Shown: one piece after another, positions 1 to 13,293 of the stretch
How positions within the stretch are numbered: position 1 is the stretch's first letter
How the letters are laid out: each line of letters opens with the position of its first letter
NCBI RefSeq assembly: GCF_016097555.1
Contig: NC_054704.1
Coordinates: forward strand, 23,500,231 to 23,564,230
Source of the DNA: Gigantopelta aegis
Lineage: Eukaryota; Mollusca; Gastropoda; Neomphalida; Peltospiridae
Length of the DNA: 64,000 nt
Direction of reading: 5' to 3'
Notes under the pieces: model-generated
Told to the model about the DNA's origin: nothing
The model's database searches: none
What the model saw: only the letters and a program-made list of their open reading frames with translations
Translations under genes and position numbers: made by a program

Positions 1-385
1 TTTTTTCAACTGTACTGTACTAATTGACTATACTGTTACGTAATGAACTGTTCTGTGTTATTCTATAATGTACTGTACTGTACTGTACTGTACTGTACTG
101 TACTGTACTGTACTGTAGTGTTCTGTTCTCTACTGTACTTTTCTGTTCTGCAATGTACTGTACTGTTTTGTACTGTACTGTACTGATCTGGTCCACAATA
201 TACTGTACTGATCTGTACTGTACTGTACTGTACTGTACTGTACTGTACTGTACTGTACTGTACTGTACTGTTCTATACTGTATTGTACTGTACTGTTCTG
301 TTTTGCAATGTACTGCAATGTCCTGCACTGCACTGTACTGTATTGCATTGTATACTGTAGTGTAGTGCACTCTGACATATTCCAT
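1..385. repeat. TACTG pentanucleotide microsatellite
   Basis: Roughly 360 bases dominated by tandem TACTG units with scattered variants (ttctg, tgcaatg, tagtg). The longest clean runs lie at about 68-115 and 205-270. The open frames running through it on both strands are simple products of the period-5 repeat, so they are not called as genes. The array may continue left of the window. Confidence 0.95.
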
Positions 386-1914
386 GTTATGTTTTGTTTA
401 AATAAGTTTGTTTTGTACAAAGATACAATTAATTTTATAATTCTATTAAAATCTTATTAATCATTCATGAAGAATTAATCAGTGTACCCAGTACTATAAT
501 TATACAATTTTATTCTTGTAACTGCTAATGGTTTTGCCCATTAACAAAACATGTGGTGCTCTTTTTGAATAGGATTATGTATTATTTATTCTCTGTTCTG
601 TTTGTGAGATAATTTGTTAATCTGGGAGATTTCTTAGAGATCGAGGAAGGGTCACAAGCAAATTTGTCTGCACACAAAACAGAACAAACATTCACAGCAG
701 AAGAAGTGAAGCAAAAGCCAACAGTTTTTACATCCGCGAGAGCCACGCGGGTTAGGAGAGTGTCGGGAGCTTGAATTCTACAACAGAGCTTACTGTTTGT
801 CTTTTAGGGTTGTGAAATTAGTTTAGATAGGAAATGTCTCCTTCAGTCAGCTCGTGTAGCAAGCATCTGTGATGAGAGTGTCTATGTTTAAATGAGTCAT
901 TTTTAGGGCCTGGTTCAAACTGCACTGGACATGTGAGTTTGTCATCCAGCAATGGAAAACATTGAATAAGACTATAAGTTTGGTTTGGATATATACAGTG
1001 AAGAACAACAAAAATGCATGTTGGTGATTGACATCTCAATGTAAATTTTTGTGGTTTGGATGTATATGTGTATTTGCTGATTTGCTTACTGAAACACTTG
1101 GAGAAATGACAAATGTTGGAGAGTGATTTTTAAAAAGTTTATTTCCTTTTCTGACCGAGACGAGATAACAGCTCACCTGGATTTTTACCTTTCGTTAATC
1201 TCCACATTGGCAAATGTACAGGTTAGAAAGCTTTTTGCTATAACTACATTATATTTTAGAGCTTTATGGCCTAACAGTGTATAATAATACTTTAAGAAAA
1301 TGATTTTAAACATTAAGTAGTTTTGTAAGTGAAAAAAACCTAACCTATTATTGCTTTTAAGCTTTTAGCGAGTTTATCACATCTACTGGTAAGATATTAA
1401 TGGTTTTCATGAAGTATGTCTACATTATGATTATGACAGTATGAGTATGAACATTACATTAATACCAGAATAATGACAGAGTAGACACTGAGCAAATATT
1501 TGGATAAAAGATAGAGATGAACATTGTGTAAAATTAATATGTAGATTAGAAAAAAAATATATATAAAGAGATTGTATATATACTGATGGAAAGAAATAAG
1601 GGAACACATCTAATTGTAGACCAAATTTAATTCACTACTAGCGTAGTAATGTCTGTATTTCATACCAAGTTGAAATGTGGGATTAAATGTCTGTAGTGTT
1701 GAATGAGCTGCCTATATGTTCCCAGTCAACTTCTGACAATATGAATTGATTTTTGATGCAGTCATTATTTCTTGTTGTTATCTGTGTGATCCTTTATTTA
1801 TTTCCATCAGTATATTTCAATAAACTGTGCAACAGTATATGATGCCATTAAAGAGAATATATACCTTATCATTTGGCTTATAACTAAGTAAACATTAGAT
1901 TTATATTAAATATA
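386..1914. other. No gene recognised; AT-rich flank
   Basis: No coding region, RNA gene or clear element was found here. A slightly GC-richer patch at about 715-775 contains CpG-rich words (catccgcgagagccacgcgg), but it has no convincing frame or promoter motif. The patch at about 900-960 shares a short similarity (gtgagtttgtcatccagca) with 14680-14700, suggesting an old dispersed repeat. Confidence 0.5.
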
Positions 1915-2121
1915 GTTTTAAAACACCTGTCATTGTAAGATGTTTTTGATTAATAAAATCTTTTTAACAATTACTATTACATACTAAATATAGTATCTTG
2001 TTTAGAATATCAGTGTCTGTATATTAAATGTGTTTCTGGTTATCTTAATGTGTGTAAATAGCCCAAAATGGATTTTGTCTCCCAATAATTTCATATATCG
2101 ATAAAATATATACATGTACCA

Positions 2122-2376
2122 GAAAGAAATGTTTTATTTAACGACGCACTCAACACATTTTATTTATGGTTATCTGGCATCAGACATATGGTTAAGGATC
2201 ACACAGATATTGAGAGAGATTAGCAGCAAGGGATAGTACATACCACAGCCTTTGATATACCAATTGTGGTGCACTGGCTGAAACAAGAAATAGCCCAATG
2301 GGCCCACTGATAGGGATCGATCCCAGACCAACCGTGCATTGAGAAAGTGCTTTACCACTGGGCTACGTCCCACCCC
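2122..2376 (-). mobile_element. tRNA-derived SINE (family A, tail type b)
   Basis: Minus-strand SINE. Read on the minus strand it starts with a tRNA-like head (box A like tagcccagtggtaaagc, box B like gggatcgatccc), then the 'gggcccattgggc' core. It ends in the tail variant carrying 'aaaatgtgttgagtgcgtcg'. It is inserted in the diverged MITE around it. Confidence 0.8.
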
Positions 2377-2630
2377 ATACATGTACCAATACCAATGGAA
2401 AGAAATAGGGGTCTCATAAATAATAGCAGCATAAATTGACTACTATACCAGAATCCTCATCCATAGTATCAGGAGCTTATCTTGTTTCTTGACATCCAAT
2501 ACCACACTACTGACATTCAGTCCTACATTAGAGTTCTGTATTTTATACAAGCATCATTACTGTAATAATCAATTATATTTGGTCTCTAATATCATGTATT
2601 CTCTGATTTCTTTTCATCAGTATGTTTTAA

Positions 2631-3026
2631 GAAATAAAATGAAGTATGGTCTAGTACAAACTCTAGGATGATCAGAAATAAAATGAAGTATGGTCTAGTA
2701 CAAACACTAGGATGATCAGAAACAAAATGAAGTATGGTCTAGTACAAACACTAGGATGATCAGAAACAAAATGAAGTATGGTCTAGTACAAACACTAGGA
2801 TGATCAGAAATAAAATGAAGTATGGTCTAGTACAAACACTAGGATGATCAGAAACAAAATGAAGTATGGTCTAGTACAAACACTAGGATGATCAGAAACA
2901 AAATGAAGTATGGTCTAGTACAAACACTAGGATGATCAGAAACAAAATGAAGTATGGTCTAGTACAAACACTAGGATGATCAGAAATAAAATGAAGTATG
3001 GTCTAGTACAAACACTAGGATGATCA
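2631..3026. repeat. 44-bp minisatellite, 9 copies
   Basis: Nine near-identical units starting at 2631, 2675 and so on to 3026, each beginning gaaayaaaatgaagtatggt. A single unit exists in the related MITE at about 10458-10501, so the array expanded inside this one transposon copy. Confidence 0.95.
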
Positions 3027-4029
3027 GAAACACATTTAAACACGCAGATCTTAGTTTAACCCATAAAAAATGGACACTAAGCTTAGTTAATTTACAAACC
3101 TGTAACTAATTTGGATAAAGTTACAATAGAGTGAAAGAAGAGTCTGTGGCGTATATGGGAAATATCCTTAAAAATAGACTTAGAACTTGAATCAATAAAC
3201 TGCTACTTCTCAGACGCACATGCTTTTTTTTAAATATGAAAAATGCAATTTGTGGTATTAAAAACACCAGGATGATCAGAAACACTTCGGTTGTATGGAA
3301 ATGGACAATCTAAAGAATAAAATATAAGTAATGTATCATTTTAGTCATCGTAAATGGCTCTAATGATGAAAAATATGCTGTAGTGTTTAAAAACTAGGGT
3401 CTATATAGCCATCTCTTTAATATACAGTCACTGATTTTGGTGCAGAACATGTATTTAGTATATAATGTTAGTCATTAAAATGTTTCTAGTAGTCAGCAAC
3501 AACTTAATTAACAATCGTAATAAACTCATGTAACAAACAGGATAATCCCTTTCACATTTATATAAGGTGGGTAAACATTGGGTTAATATTTAGGTAATGG
3601 GCATAACACTGAGTTAATACTAAAATAATAGGATAAACATTGGGTTTATATTGATCTAAATACTTGTTTAATATCCAGATATTAAGATATTGGGATAAAC
3701 ATTGGGTTAATATTGAGATAATGGGGTGGTGGGATGTGTGTAGACTTAGGTTATTTTCTAGATATTAAGAGTAATCACTAGGTTAATACATGTACCTAGA
3801 TATTAGCCTAAACAATGGGTTAAAGTTTAGACAGTGGGCTACATATTGGGCTAATATCTAGATATTGGGGTAAATGGTGGGGTAATATCTGGATATGAAC
3901 AAAGTACATAACACATACTGCATACACCTGCAGTAAACATGGATTGGTTAAAAATAGTAGCGTAATTAGGTTAATAAGATTGATTAATCCATTGGCCTTA
4001 TTTCATGTTTTTCTAAACATTAGTTATTA

Positions 4030-4211
4030 TAGTGAAACCCCTCAAAACTGGACCCTCAGTAAACTGGATTTCTCTCAAAACCGGATGTTTTTCATGGTCA
4101 CTTTTTAAATATCAGTACAGCTAGAACAGAACCTCTCTTAACTGGATACCTCTAAAAACCAGATTGTTTACTTAATCTAGTGGGTATCTGGTTTAGAGGG
4201 GTTTCACTGTA
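4030..4211. mobile_element. Short TIR element, pogo/Tigger-like ends
   Basis: About 180 bp with inverted ends agtgaaacccctcaaaac and gaggggtttcactgt, flanked by TA-type sequence. The internal sequence reads as repeated 'ctcaaaaccgga' words. Four more copies lie at 13667, 25243, 29524 and 48152. The ends resemble those of Tigger/pogo-derived MITEs; that assignment is an inference. Confidence 0.7.
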
Positions 4212-4639
4212 ATTTAATATTAATCAGCATATTGGGTTTTTTAATTCATATACCTGTTGTAAGTCTGACCAACAACAAAAGTTGCAGGAGGCAAGTTACA
4301 GGATGTATTTAATTTTGTTTTCAATCTTGCATTAGGTTTAAATTAGTCTGTCAAAACTAGCTCCATATAAGTGCTTGTTGATCCAAACTGCATACACCTA
4401 CTTAACATAAACATTATTAGTCACTTGCACTTTCATATGTATATCAAATGTCAGACACTGAAGGAACCACAGGAGTGGATTAATTAAGTTGAAAATGTCT
4501 GCGTTTTTTGTTGTTTTTTAAACTTAATGTGCAAATTTTCATTTAATTTCTTATAGTCAAAATATATTACATAATCAGATGTACTGGGTATTTAGATTTT
4601 GGTAAAAATTGATCTCAAACTGACTACATTCATTCTTTG

Positions 4640-4876
4640 ACTATTCTGACATATGGTCTTAGAGAAGAAACCTGCAACATTTGTCCATTAGTAACAAGGG
4701 ATCGTTTGTGTGCACTATCTCACAGACAGGATAGCACATACCATGGCATTTGATATATCAGTCATGGTGCACTGGCTTGAACAAGAAATAGCCCAATGGG
4801 CCCATAGATGGGAATCGATCACAGACTGACGACAAATCAGCCAAGCACTTTACCACTGTGCTAAATCCCACCCCTA
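4640..4876 (-). mobile_element. tRNA-derived SINE (family A)
   Basis: Minus-strand copy with the 'agcccaatgggccca' core and a degenerate box B (gggaatcgatcacag). It ends at ctaaatcccacccc. It is more diverged than the copies at 2122 or 61711. Confidence 0.75.
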
Positions 4877-5534
4877 TTATTAATAGAATTGGCCATGTAA
4901 TTAAGTATCAAGTATTGCACTCCAGTACACATGAGTTATTAATTTAATTGACCCTACAAGTTCCACGTAAAGGTTAATAACCTGTCAACCACAGTTTGTC
5001 GAGATATTTTTCTTGTTGAGATATTGTTCCCGGCTGTATCCTTCCCTTTTTTACCATCACCTGTAAAGAAAATCTTAAATCTGTGACTGTCTTTGTCCTA
5101 TGACAAACATGTGACAGGTTAAATATATAAAATATTGCACATGTGCTCATGAGTTATTAATTTTATTGACCCTACAAGTGTCAATAAAGGTTAACAGCCT
5201 GTCAGTCATCAGGTTTGTTGAGATGCTCCTCCACTCGACAATGTGTTTTGGTTACCTTGATTTTAGCTTTCACCTACTTAAATAAAAATCATTCTGTTTG
5301 TGTGTTTGATCTGCACTGGTTGCCCAGGCACTGTGTTTGATACAAACAGAATCACACTATAAAATCAACTTTTTAAACACAAATTTTGTTTGAGCACGTA
5401 ATACGAATGCGTGTTTACGGTAAGTGTGTGGAAATACGAACACATTTTGTGGTTATATCATGTTAGTTGTAGCACTTGGCTTCTTTGATTATTGTCATTG
5501 TGTTTCAGTGTTGATTTATCTGTTCATTTAAATA
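4877..5534. other. No gene; imperfect direct duplication
   Basis: Two related blocks at about 4930-5010 and 5140-5225 share 'gagttattaatttaattgaccctacaagt' type sequence with a spacing of about 210 bp. Nothing coding was seen. Confidence 0.45.
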
Positions 5535-6085
5535 TACTCTTCAAAAAAGTAGGGGAACCTGAAATATTAATGTTAATATCAATTATTAGACCAAACATAA
5601 GTTTTGACCACAGACATCCTAGTAAAGAACATTCAGGTCTGTTTATCAACACGCCAAAACACATTCCATAGTTTGCACATGAATCATGCATTTGCCCCGT
5701 ACATGTGTGTGTGGGTGTCATTCTCGATTTTGACAATTTCCAGGAAGGTCGATTAATCACTGTGGAACATTATTTCTGTCAATCGTTTTCTTTCATTCTA
5801 TTGATCATACAGTTGTTATTGTTTTGTTTTTAGTCATTTTTATTGTTTGAATTTGCTGTTTACTGATAAAAAAAAATGTCTACTTTCAAATTTTACTTCT
5901 GACCCCAATCATCCTTCAAGATCTTCGGTGGTCATAAAACCTACTGTAATACTGAATTACCTGTTGTAATGTTTGCCCAATTAATTCACTATTATCATAT
6001 AACAATTCCCCACAGCTAATATACCTTACAATTTTGGTAATTGTAAATTCTTATTAGAGTTCCCCAACTTTATTTTAAGAGTATA
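5535..6085. mobile_element. MITE with TACTCTT...AGTAGGGGAA ends
   Basis: About 550 bp bounded by inverted ends tactcttcaaaaaagtaggg and ccccaactttattttaagagta. A second copy lies in reverse orientation at 18787-19329 inside an ABCC intron, and the interior is alignable end to end. No transposase frame is present, so it is non-autonomous. Confidence 0.85.
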
Positions 6086-6516
6086 TATCTTAGACGGATC
6101 ACTTTAATGATTGATTTTTCTAACTTTAGAAATTGTATGTTTGCTTTATACATAATTTATTTGTATCCTGTGTAACCGATAATAGTTTTGCATTAAACAT
6201 TTCAGCATACATGTAAATGTGTAAACATTCTCATGAATAAATGAATGTTTAATGACATTCCAAATTCTGATTGTTACAACTTACATGTACATTTCTCCAG
6301 ATACTAATGCTGTTATTTAATAAACCACCCCTTATTTCTTAAAGCTGTAGTTTTGCCTCGCTATACAGCACTTACTAATGTGTAAAACACTAACATAGTT
6401 ACAGTTATAATAAATGTCTGAGTGTGAGTAATTTGTAGCATGCTTCCATCAGAGAACTGTTCAAGCATGCCTGTCATGAACACAACCTCTGACTTCACTA
6501 AAGTTCTGTGCAAAGG

Positions 6517-6816
6517 TAAAGTTTATTTTGTTTAACGGCACCACTAGAGCACATTGATTTATTAATCATCAGCTATTGGATGCCAAACATTTGGTAACTT
6601 TTTCATATAGCCTTAGAGAGGAAACAAAACACTGCATGTTTCCATCAGTAGCAAGGGATCTTTTTATATGTACCATCCCACAAACAGGATAGTACATACC
6701 ATGACTTTTGATATACCAGTCGTGGTGCACCTGCTGGAATGAGTAATACCTTAATGGGTCCAGACCAACCATGCATCAAGCGAGCATTTTACCACTGGAC
6801 TACATCCTGCCCTCTA
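6517..6816 (-). mobile_element. tRNA-derived SINE (family A, tail type a)
   Basis: Nearly full-length minus-strand copy. The left end carries the tail 'tttgtttaacggcaccactagagc', and the right end carries the tRNA-like head 'catcaagcgagcattttacc'. Confidence 0.85.
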
Positions 6817-7074
6817 GTTAACTTTGAATATACATGCACATCTGAGGTAAACAGAATGTGTGGATCACACTAATTATGAGAAAATGTGTGGATCACACTG
6901 TAATTATGAGACATGTGTCCCGCCCCAAGTTCTGTCCAAGACAGGAGAGTAAACATGTATGATCACCATCCGTGATTCTTATAAACCGCCTTCATACGAC
7001 AAGTAAGTCTGTGACCATGTTTCTTAGCAGCCTACTTTGTAACACAAAATAGAGCAAGACAGCCTAATAATCAG

Positions 7075-7405
7075 TGTAGAGTGCGAGTGCGAATAATTTT
7101 TACATGCTCCGTATACCACTAGAGTTTCGAGCATGTCCGTCCCGGGGCCTGTCTCTGGATAGCCAGTGTAGAATCAGTCTATGTCAGTGGGTTCATTGGG
7201 CTATTTCTCGTTCCATTCAGTGTTTCTACAACTGGCAGGACAAAGATCAAGGTATGTACTATCCCATCTGTGGGATAGTGCTGTGCATATAAAAGATCTC
7301 TTGATGCTAATCCAAAGGAGTAACCCATGGAGTGGCAGCTGCAGGTTTCCTCTCTCATTATCTATCTGGTTATTAACCACATACCACTGTAAGACAAAAC
7401 AGTGA
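7075..7405 (+). mobile_element. Chimeric SINE with a different head
   Basis: Plus-strand element whose body and tail match family A (gggctatttctcgttcca, tgcatataaaagatct, tail type b 'cccatggagtggcagc'). The first 100 bases (from gtgcgagtgcgaat to ggcctgtctctggatag) are unlike the usual tRNA head. A relic of the same head occurs at about 6420-6480. It is either a head-swapped SINE family or an insertion boundary. Confidence 0.6.
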
Positions 7406-7888
7406 AAAGCTAGGTGCTTCACTTCTGACTGCTAAATAGAGATTAATATATTTTTATTTGATCTATATTTGCAGTTATAGCCTAAGGGTATTGGTGTTTG
7501 ACAGTAACGAAATGAATGTGGATGGTGTAAATAATAATAAAATATATTTTATCATTAAGTACCGTACATTATCTTTTATAAGCCAGCCACCCTTGATGAT
7601 TTACCTGTTATGCAGTTTAGGTGGGGGGGGTTTTCTGAGGATGTTATATTGTTGATGGAATGTTGTGATTTGTTTTTATAATGAGGTTAATTTCAGTACA
7701 AAACATTAAAAAGTTATAATTATTATAATTACAATAATGGCAAGGATGTATAAAGCTCAATGTGCAGTATGGCGTAAATGTAAACCACACCACTGATTTA
7801 AATGATTACATATAACTTCTGAATGGTCAATGTTATGTTAGTGGGTTTTCGTTTCAGATCTTATTGCACTGCTCTGTAGTTTAGCAAA

Positions 7889-8360
7889 CCAATAAATAGA
7901 GGACTCGTCACAAGTATTTTTTAATATGTAAAATATCAACCAAGTCTACTTTAATCGGTATTTGTCTCAACAGAGCCTTGACAAATACCGAGTAACTAGA
8001 TGAGGTTGATATTTTGCATAGTAAAAAACATGAGTAGCAAATTCTATTTATCCTGTAACACTTCTAAAATAAAATTTTCATTCGATATTTAGTAAATTAC
8101 AGTATTAAAGTCACCTCCATTGGTAATATGACATCACGATTAGCACCAATTAGTTTGTAGTCGCACATTTTAACTAAATCTTTTGAAACGTTATGCTCAG
8201 GTATACAGGTCTTGTTGGCTTGTAAAGAAAAGACCCATTGATAGCAAACATTATTACCTAGAAACTTTGCAAATTTGCATACCATTATTAACCGGGTTAA
8301 TGCACTAAATTATCACATGGGTTTATGACATGGATATCATGGGTAAGTCATAGGATAAAT
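7889..8360. mobile_element. Hairpin-headed element, copy 1
   Basis: A long imperfect hairpin with arms at about 7890-7967 and 7979-8056 (loop near 7968-7978) is followed by ATTTATCCTGTAAC at about 8046-8059. The element closes with GTCATAGGATAAAT at 8347-8360, the inverse of that box. A second copy lies at 27585-28031. No coding capacity. Confidence 0.7.
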
Positions 8361-10242
8361 CATGATATTGTACTCTACCAATCTGAAATTGGGAGTCCTT
8401 TTGGTGCTGATCAATTTGGTCAAAAGCATTTGGAAATTGTAATGTTTTACATACAACGACATCATGGTGCAAAAGACTAGTGCCTGCTGGATTGCTTAGT
8501 GTTAAATTGTTTTTATGTAATTTGTTTATTATTTTCCTATTAAATTAACTGATGTAATAAAACAGTATATGGATCTCATCGCAGTCCCATAATTGCTTAG
8601 TCTTAAACCACCTAAATCCAAAACTGACAGCTTGCCTAACCTCTCTGTCCCATACCCCATCCACACCAAAACATTCCATCTGTTGGAATGTTCTATAATT
8701 TGCATTTTGTGATTTGGCAGATGTCAACTTTTGGGAATTTTATTGAATGTCTTGGTAGTAATTTTAATATTGAAAAACCCAAGTTTGCTGATAAGAATTG
8801 TAGTCAACCTGTCATCCCATTATTGGCTGGAAGGAAAATCTTACACTTAAAATTAAAATTTAAAATGTTATTATGCTTAGCCTTATATTTTGTTCACAAA
8901 AGGCATCTTTTTACGAACATTAATTTTGGTACTTTAACTTACAAAACTTGTCATCTAAAACTGGGATATCAATCAATGGTATTACATGTACTGTATGACT
9001 CTGTGACAGACAACTTGTAAAAGGACTCTAAAGTCTTAATTTCTTGAAACGTTTCAGCCTTGTGACACCACTGTGTTTATTTTTGCATTCTCTAAACCAA
9101 ATGTTGCAGTTACCATATGTATGACACCATGTGCTGGGGTGTTTGAAAGAAAAAGAAAATTCCATTCACAGACTGCATGTTTGATTGCTCCACCAAATTT
9201 CTCTGAAGCAAATTCTTTCAGATACAATCCCATCTACCATTGACATGAGGTTTCTACTATAATAAGGTCATACCAAACAGTTTATTTATGCTTAAATCTG
9301 GAGAACAAAGGAATATTTGTATGGCTTTTTTACTTGTTTGTTTGTAACTTTTAACTGTAAAAGTCTCAGCTTGGTGATCACCAAGAACATCTGCTTTCAT
9401 GTCAGTTTTTCTTTTCTTTCTTCACGCGGTCATTGTTCTTTACCCTGGCCTCATCAGGTGACACAAAACACACACTCCTGTCTTTTGCCTGGTCCTCAGC
9501 ATCACGCGAACTCGCCCTGGCAGTCTCGTGGCACTGTTGTCAGGTAAACACATTAACCAGTCACGTTTTTGGTCATTTTAACAGTCGGTCAACACTGGAA
9601 GCTGTTGGCTCGCAATGTCACATAGGTGTCGTCAGTTAGAGGGAATTGTTCGCACAGACACAAATGGTAGTGTTGACCAATCTACATAACGACCCATGGT
9701 TCATTTTAAATCATTGGTTTGAAATATATGTCATGTGAAATCTATTAAAATGGGCACCTCTGTTAAACAGCCATGTTACTATTAGTTCCCTACTGGTCCA
9801 ATAGAAGGGGACTGTGTAGCTTGTGTGTCTGTCTGTCCATCTGTCCATCTGTCTGTCCCATATATAGAGTTCCAGACATTTTATTTGAAATACCTCAAGA
9901 TACTGAATTTTGTGTATAGTTTTATTATGTACTGTTGCAGATTAAGTTTACCTTTCACAGCTATTTATCTATTTTTGAAAGAATTATGGCCCTTGAACTT
10001 AGGTGATATTAAAAAAAAAATTAGGACTTTGTTTTCCACAATTGATGTCTCAAAATATTGAGCTGAAATGTTATGCATAGCTTTATCATGTACTGTTACA
10101 GCTGTTACAGTTTGACTTTCATGGCACTTTATTCATTGTTGACAGTTATAGCCCTTAAACTTGGGAGATTCGACAGCAGAGGATGTTTATTGCTTTAGAA
10201 GTACTCTCAGAATGCTTGTTCCAATTACTTGTAGTAAAACAT
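8361..10242. other. No gene; dispersed-repeat debris
   Basis: No exon could be supported. About 9800-10170 contains two diverged copies of a block with 'tatagttttattatgtactg' and 'attatggcccttgaactta', preceded by a CTGT microsatellite at 9826-9860. The patch 9425-9545 is less AT-rich and ends in cag|gtaaac, but its translation matches nothing I know. Confidence 0.45.
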
Positions 10243-10634
10243 TTAAAGGGACATTCCCGAGTTTGCTGCATTGTAAGATTATTTCCAACTAATAAAATAT
10301 TACTACGATTAAACTTACATATTATATATATTTTTTGTTTGTTTAGAATATCAGTGTCTGTATATTCAATGTGTTTCTGGTCATCTTAATATTTGTAAGA
10401 AGCCCAAACTGGATTTTGTCTTCAAATAATTTCATTCAAACCCAAACATTTTTTAGGAAATAAAATGAAATTTAACCTAGTACAAATATTAGAATGATCA
10501 GAAACACATTTAATATACAGCCACTAATATTTTATGCAGAAAAATATATTTGATATGTAATTACAATCGTTAAAAAGTCTCTGTTAGTCGATAACATCTT
10601 AAAAATTGCAGCAAACTCAGGAATGTCTCTTTAA
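10243..10634. mobile_element. TTAA-flanked MITE
   Basis: About 390 bp bounded on both sides by TTAA, with inverted ends agggacattcccgagtttgc and gcaaactcaggaatgtctct (two or three mismatches when paired). TTAA target duplications suggest piggyBac-type mobilisation; that is an inference. The diverged relative is at 1915-3565. Confidence 0.85.
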
Positions 10635-11748
10635 GCAGCCAACTATGTTAAACAAGTTATGGTAACAACTCCTGCAACTGTCCACAGCAATCAGCAGTGC
10701 CCTGGAGATTGCTACTGAGTTTGTAATTCTCTGTGGTGTGGGTTTTTTTTTTACTGTGGACATTTTTTTAATTGCAGGAAATGAGTTAGTAATAAGAAGT
10801 AAATGGATATTGGTGAAAATATATTGACAAGAACTGAATTAAACATGGCACAATTCTCATCAATATTAAAAACTGTCACCAGATTGGTAATAAAATGTAA
10901 ACAACAGCAAATAATAACTATATCTTACATTCTGTATTATAAATAGGTCAGTATTTGTTTAGTAAATGGCTATATACAGACACTGGATTACTAATACTAA
11001 TAAAATGTTTGAACGTGTAACCACTCATGTCCACCACCATGAGCTAATGATTTGCTGAGGGCTGATATACACCAGCAGAAGACTGTCACAGCTGTATTCA
11101 GTTTTCCTTGTTGATTGAGACTCTTCTCCTTTTTTTTTTCTTGTCTTCAATTCTGCAGCTGTTAACAGGGATGAGCAAAGAATTTTAAATTTCTCTCTCA
11201 CAACAAATTCAATTGTGACTTCGTCCTTGAAGCATGCGTTCGGAATTGTCTCCCCACGACCGGGCTGTTGATGGGGATTACGGTGCTGAAGTCTGCATAG
11301 CGCACACTCTGCATGCATAATACGGCTGCCATGTGTAACTTTGCAAACATTGCAAACTGCTTTGAAGTTTTCCGTGATTAAACAAAAATTCTGAGTCAAC
11401 GTTGCGACTGCTTTCCCCTTGCATCAGATTTTTGCACTAAAGAGGATGAACACTTTTAATGAGATTAGTTTGGGCTTATCACACAGACATGCAGTGGGTT
11501 TAAACTTGGAATGTCATGGTGTACTGAAAATTCGGTCAAAAATTGCATGATGATGTAGAAATCTCTGGGGAAAAAAAATGTCTCTTGTTCATGTGGTTAG
11601 GGGATGGTCACAGATACATATGAGTGTGTTACAAAACTTGAATAATATGTCAGTTAAAAAAACCCACACCAATATTTCATATTTTAAACAGTTGTAACTT
11701 AATGCATATAGATCTTATACCACTGGTTTATATCAACCATATAGGTAG
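10635..11748. other. No gene recognised
   Basis: AT-rich sequence. A 124-codon minus-strand frame at 11025-11399 has two CxxC pairs near its start, but I recognise no domain and see no splice or promoter support, so it is not called. Confidence 0.4.
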
Positions 11749-12177
11749 TACTAAACCAAATAACTTCAGGCTGGGTCAGAGTTCAAGGTGCACTAAACTT
11801 TTGATAGAGAAGTGAATTCCACAAGTCCTGTGATTGGTGATAAATGTGAGTGTGTTGGTTGTAAAAAGAAATAGTTTCATGTGAGCAAAAAAATGTATGC
11901 AATTTTATTACATCTAGTACCACTGTGTCAAGTAGCCTTGTGCTTGAAACATGTATGGGGTACTTGTAAAAAAAGTAGTCAAATTGTGTGCAGAACTAGA
12001 CTAGTCATACCCATTATCTCAGAAATGAGCAGTTTGACCCCCAAATGTTTTCTGATTCACTTTAAGGGTGAGGGGTGGTAATATTTATATCAGTGGCATT
12101 TATGTCGATTGATACGCTGCAGGTAGTTTTAGCCACATGTGTTACTATTGTTGTCTATGGGATTTGATTTGGTAGTA
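11749..12177 (+). mobile_element. MITE with ACTAWACCAAAT ends, copy 1
   Basis: About 430 bp. The ends tactaaaccaaataac and gatttgatttggtagta pair as inverted repeats. The body shares 'ccacaagtcctgtgattgg' and 'ccactgtgtcaagtagcctt' with the copies at 12877-13293 and 37282-37741. Confidence 0.8.
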
Positions 12178-12876
12178 TACACTCTATAAGGAGGTTAGGT
12201 TAATCCATTTTGGGATAAGTACAATGTACTGTACACAGTATATCAAGCAAGTTGTGTAAAAACACTTCAGTTATCAGCATCTTAGTTTGGTAGACAAATG
12301 GAGTTTGTGTCATAATACGCTTTTAAAATAAAACGTTTTCACAAACAATCAACATTTTTCATGTACATGTTTAGAAAGTAAGCAAAAAAGAATACTTTTT
12401 GTAAACTTGTTGGCAATTCACAATGGCTTCTTATATCAGTTGTATTTTGCAGTGTCATTGTTATTTATTTTTCAGTAAGACATTTTCTGTCACCTTTAAA
12501 ATCTTAATTATTTAAAATTCATTTATGTTATGTTTGTGTCAGTAAGATGGTTATAGATGAATGTCACCACAGAAATAGATATAACAAGCAAAAGAAATCC
12601 ATATATGGTAAAATATTTAATTTCTTTTAGTCATAAATGGAATACTTGGGATATTTGTATTATATCATTTTAAACTGTTTTTTCTTTGAATTTAATTGTA
12701 TTTATACTTCTATTTTATGTTATCCTAAAACATGTTAACTTTTAAAAGTTGTTGTATGAATGCGATTGGAAGGAACTAGAAATATCATAAGCAGGTGCTC
12801 ATAGCAAAACCCAATTTATTAAGGTTGCAGTGATATATTGACATGTTTGACAATTCAATTAGATACCCTACAGGTA

Positions 12877-13293
12877 ACACTTTACCAAATAATTTCCAGC
12901 TGGGTCAAAGTTTGAAGTGCACTGAACGTTTGATAGAGAAGTTAACACCACAAGTCCTGTGATTGGTTATAAATGTGAGTGTGTTGGTTGTAAAAAAATT
13001 AGTTTCATCTGGGCTAAAAATGTATGCAATTTTATTTCATCTAGTACCACTGTGTCAAGTAGCCTTGTACTTGGAACATGTATGGGGTACCTGTAAAAAA
13101 AAAGTACTCATATTTGTGCGAAACTAGTGGTGTTATAAAAACATCTGGTTATACCGAAAATGAGCCATGAAAGGTACCATTTTCTTCAGTTAATACTTTG
13201 GAGTAGGGATTATAGTACTGATATTTATGGGTCATAGTGTTTTTAAACACGAATGTTAACATGGTAGCCTATGTGATTTTATTTGGTTTAGTC
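12877..13293 (+). mobile_element. MITE with ACTAWACCAAAT ends, copy 2
   Basis: Same family and orientation as the copy at 11749 and only about 700 bp downstream of it. The terminal sequences actttaccaaata and tatttggtttagt are inverted. Confidence 0.8.

Larger units (their letters stand above)
1915..3565 (+). mobile_element. Diverged MITE copy, interrupted and expanded
   Basis: This stretch is an older copy of the MITE that is near complete at 10243-10634. Shared blocks occur in the same order: 'tcagtgtctgtatatt', 'tggattttgtct', 'gaaataaaatgaa', 'gatcagaaacacattt', 'atatacagtcactgat' and the closing 'aaactcat'. The copy is about four times longer because a SINE sits at 2122-2376 and a 44-bp minisatellite has grown at 2631-3026. 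Its ends are degenerate, so the boundaries are approximate. Confidence 0.6.

Noticed and set aside
20-420. Long Tyr/Val/Thr-rich frames on both strands
   Set aside because: Entirely produced by the TACTG period-5 repeat; all frames stay open without coding content.
9425-9545. Isolated exon ending cag|gtaaac
   Set aside because: Good donor and less AT-rich composition, but the translation is unrecognisable and no partner exon was found.
11025-11399. 124-codon minus-strand frame with CxxC pairs
   Set aside because: No recognisable domain, no paired zinc ligands in a known spacing, no neighbouring exon. Chance cannot be excluded.
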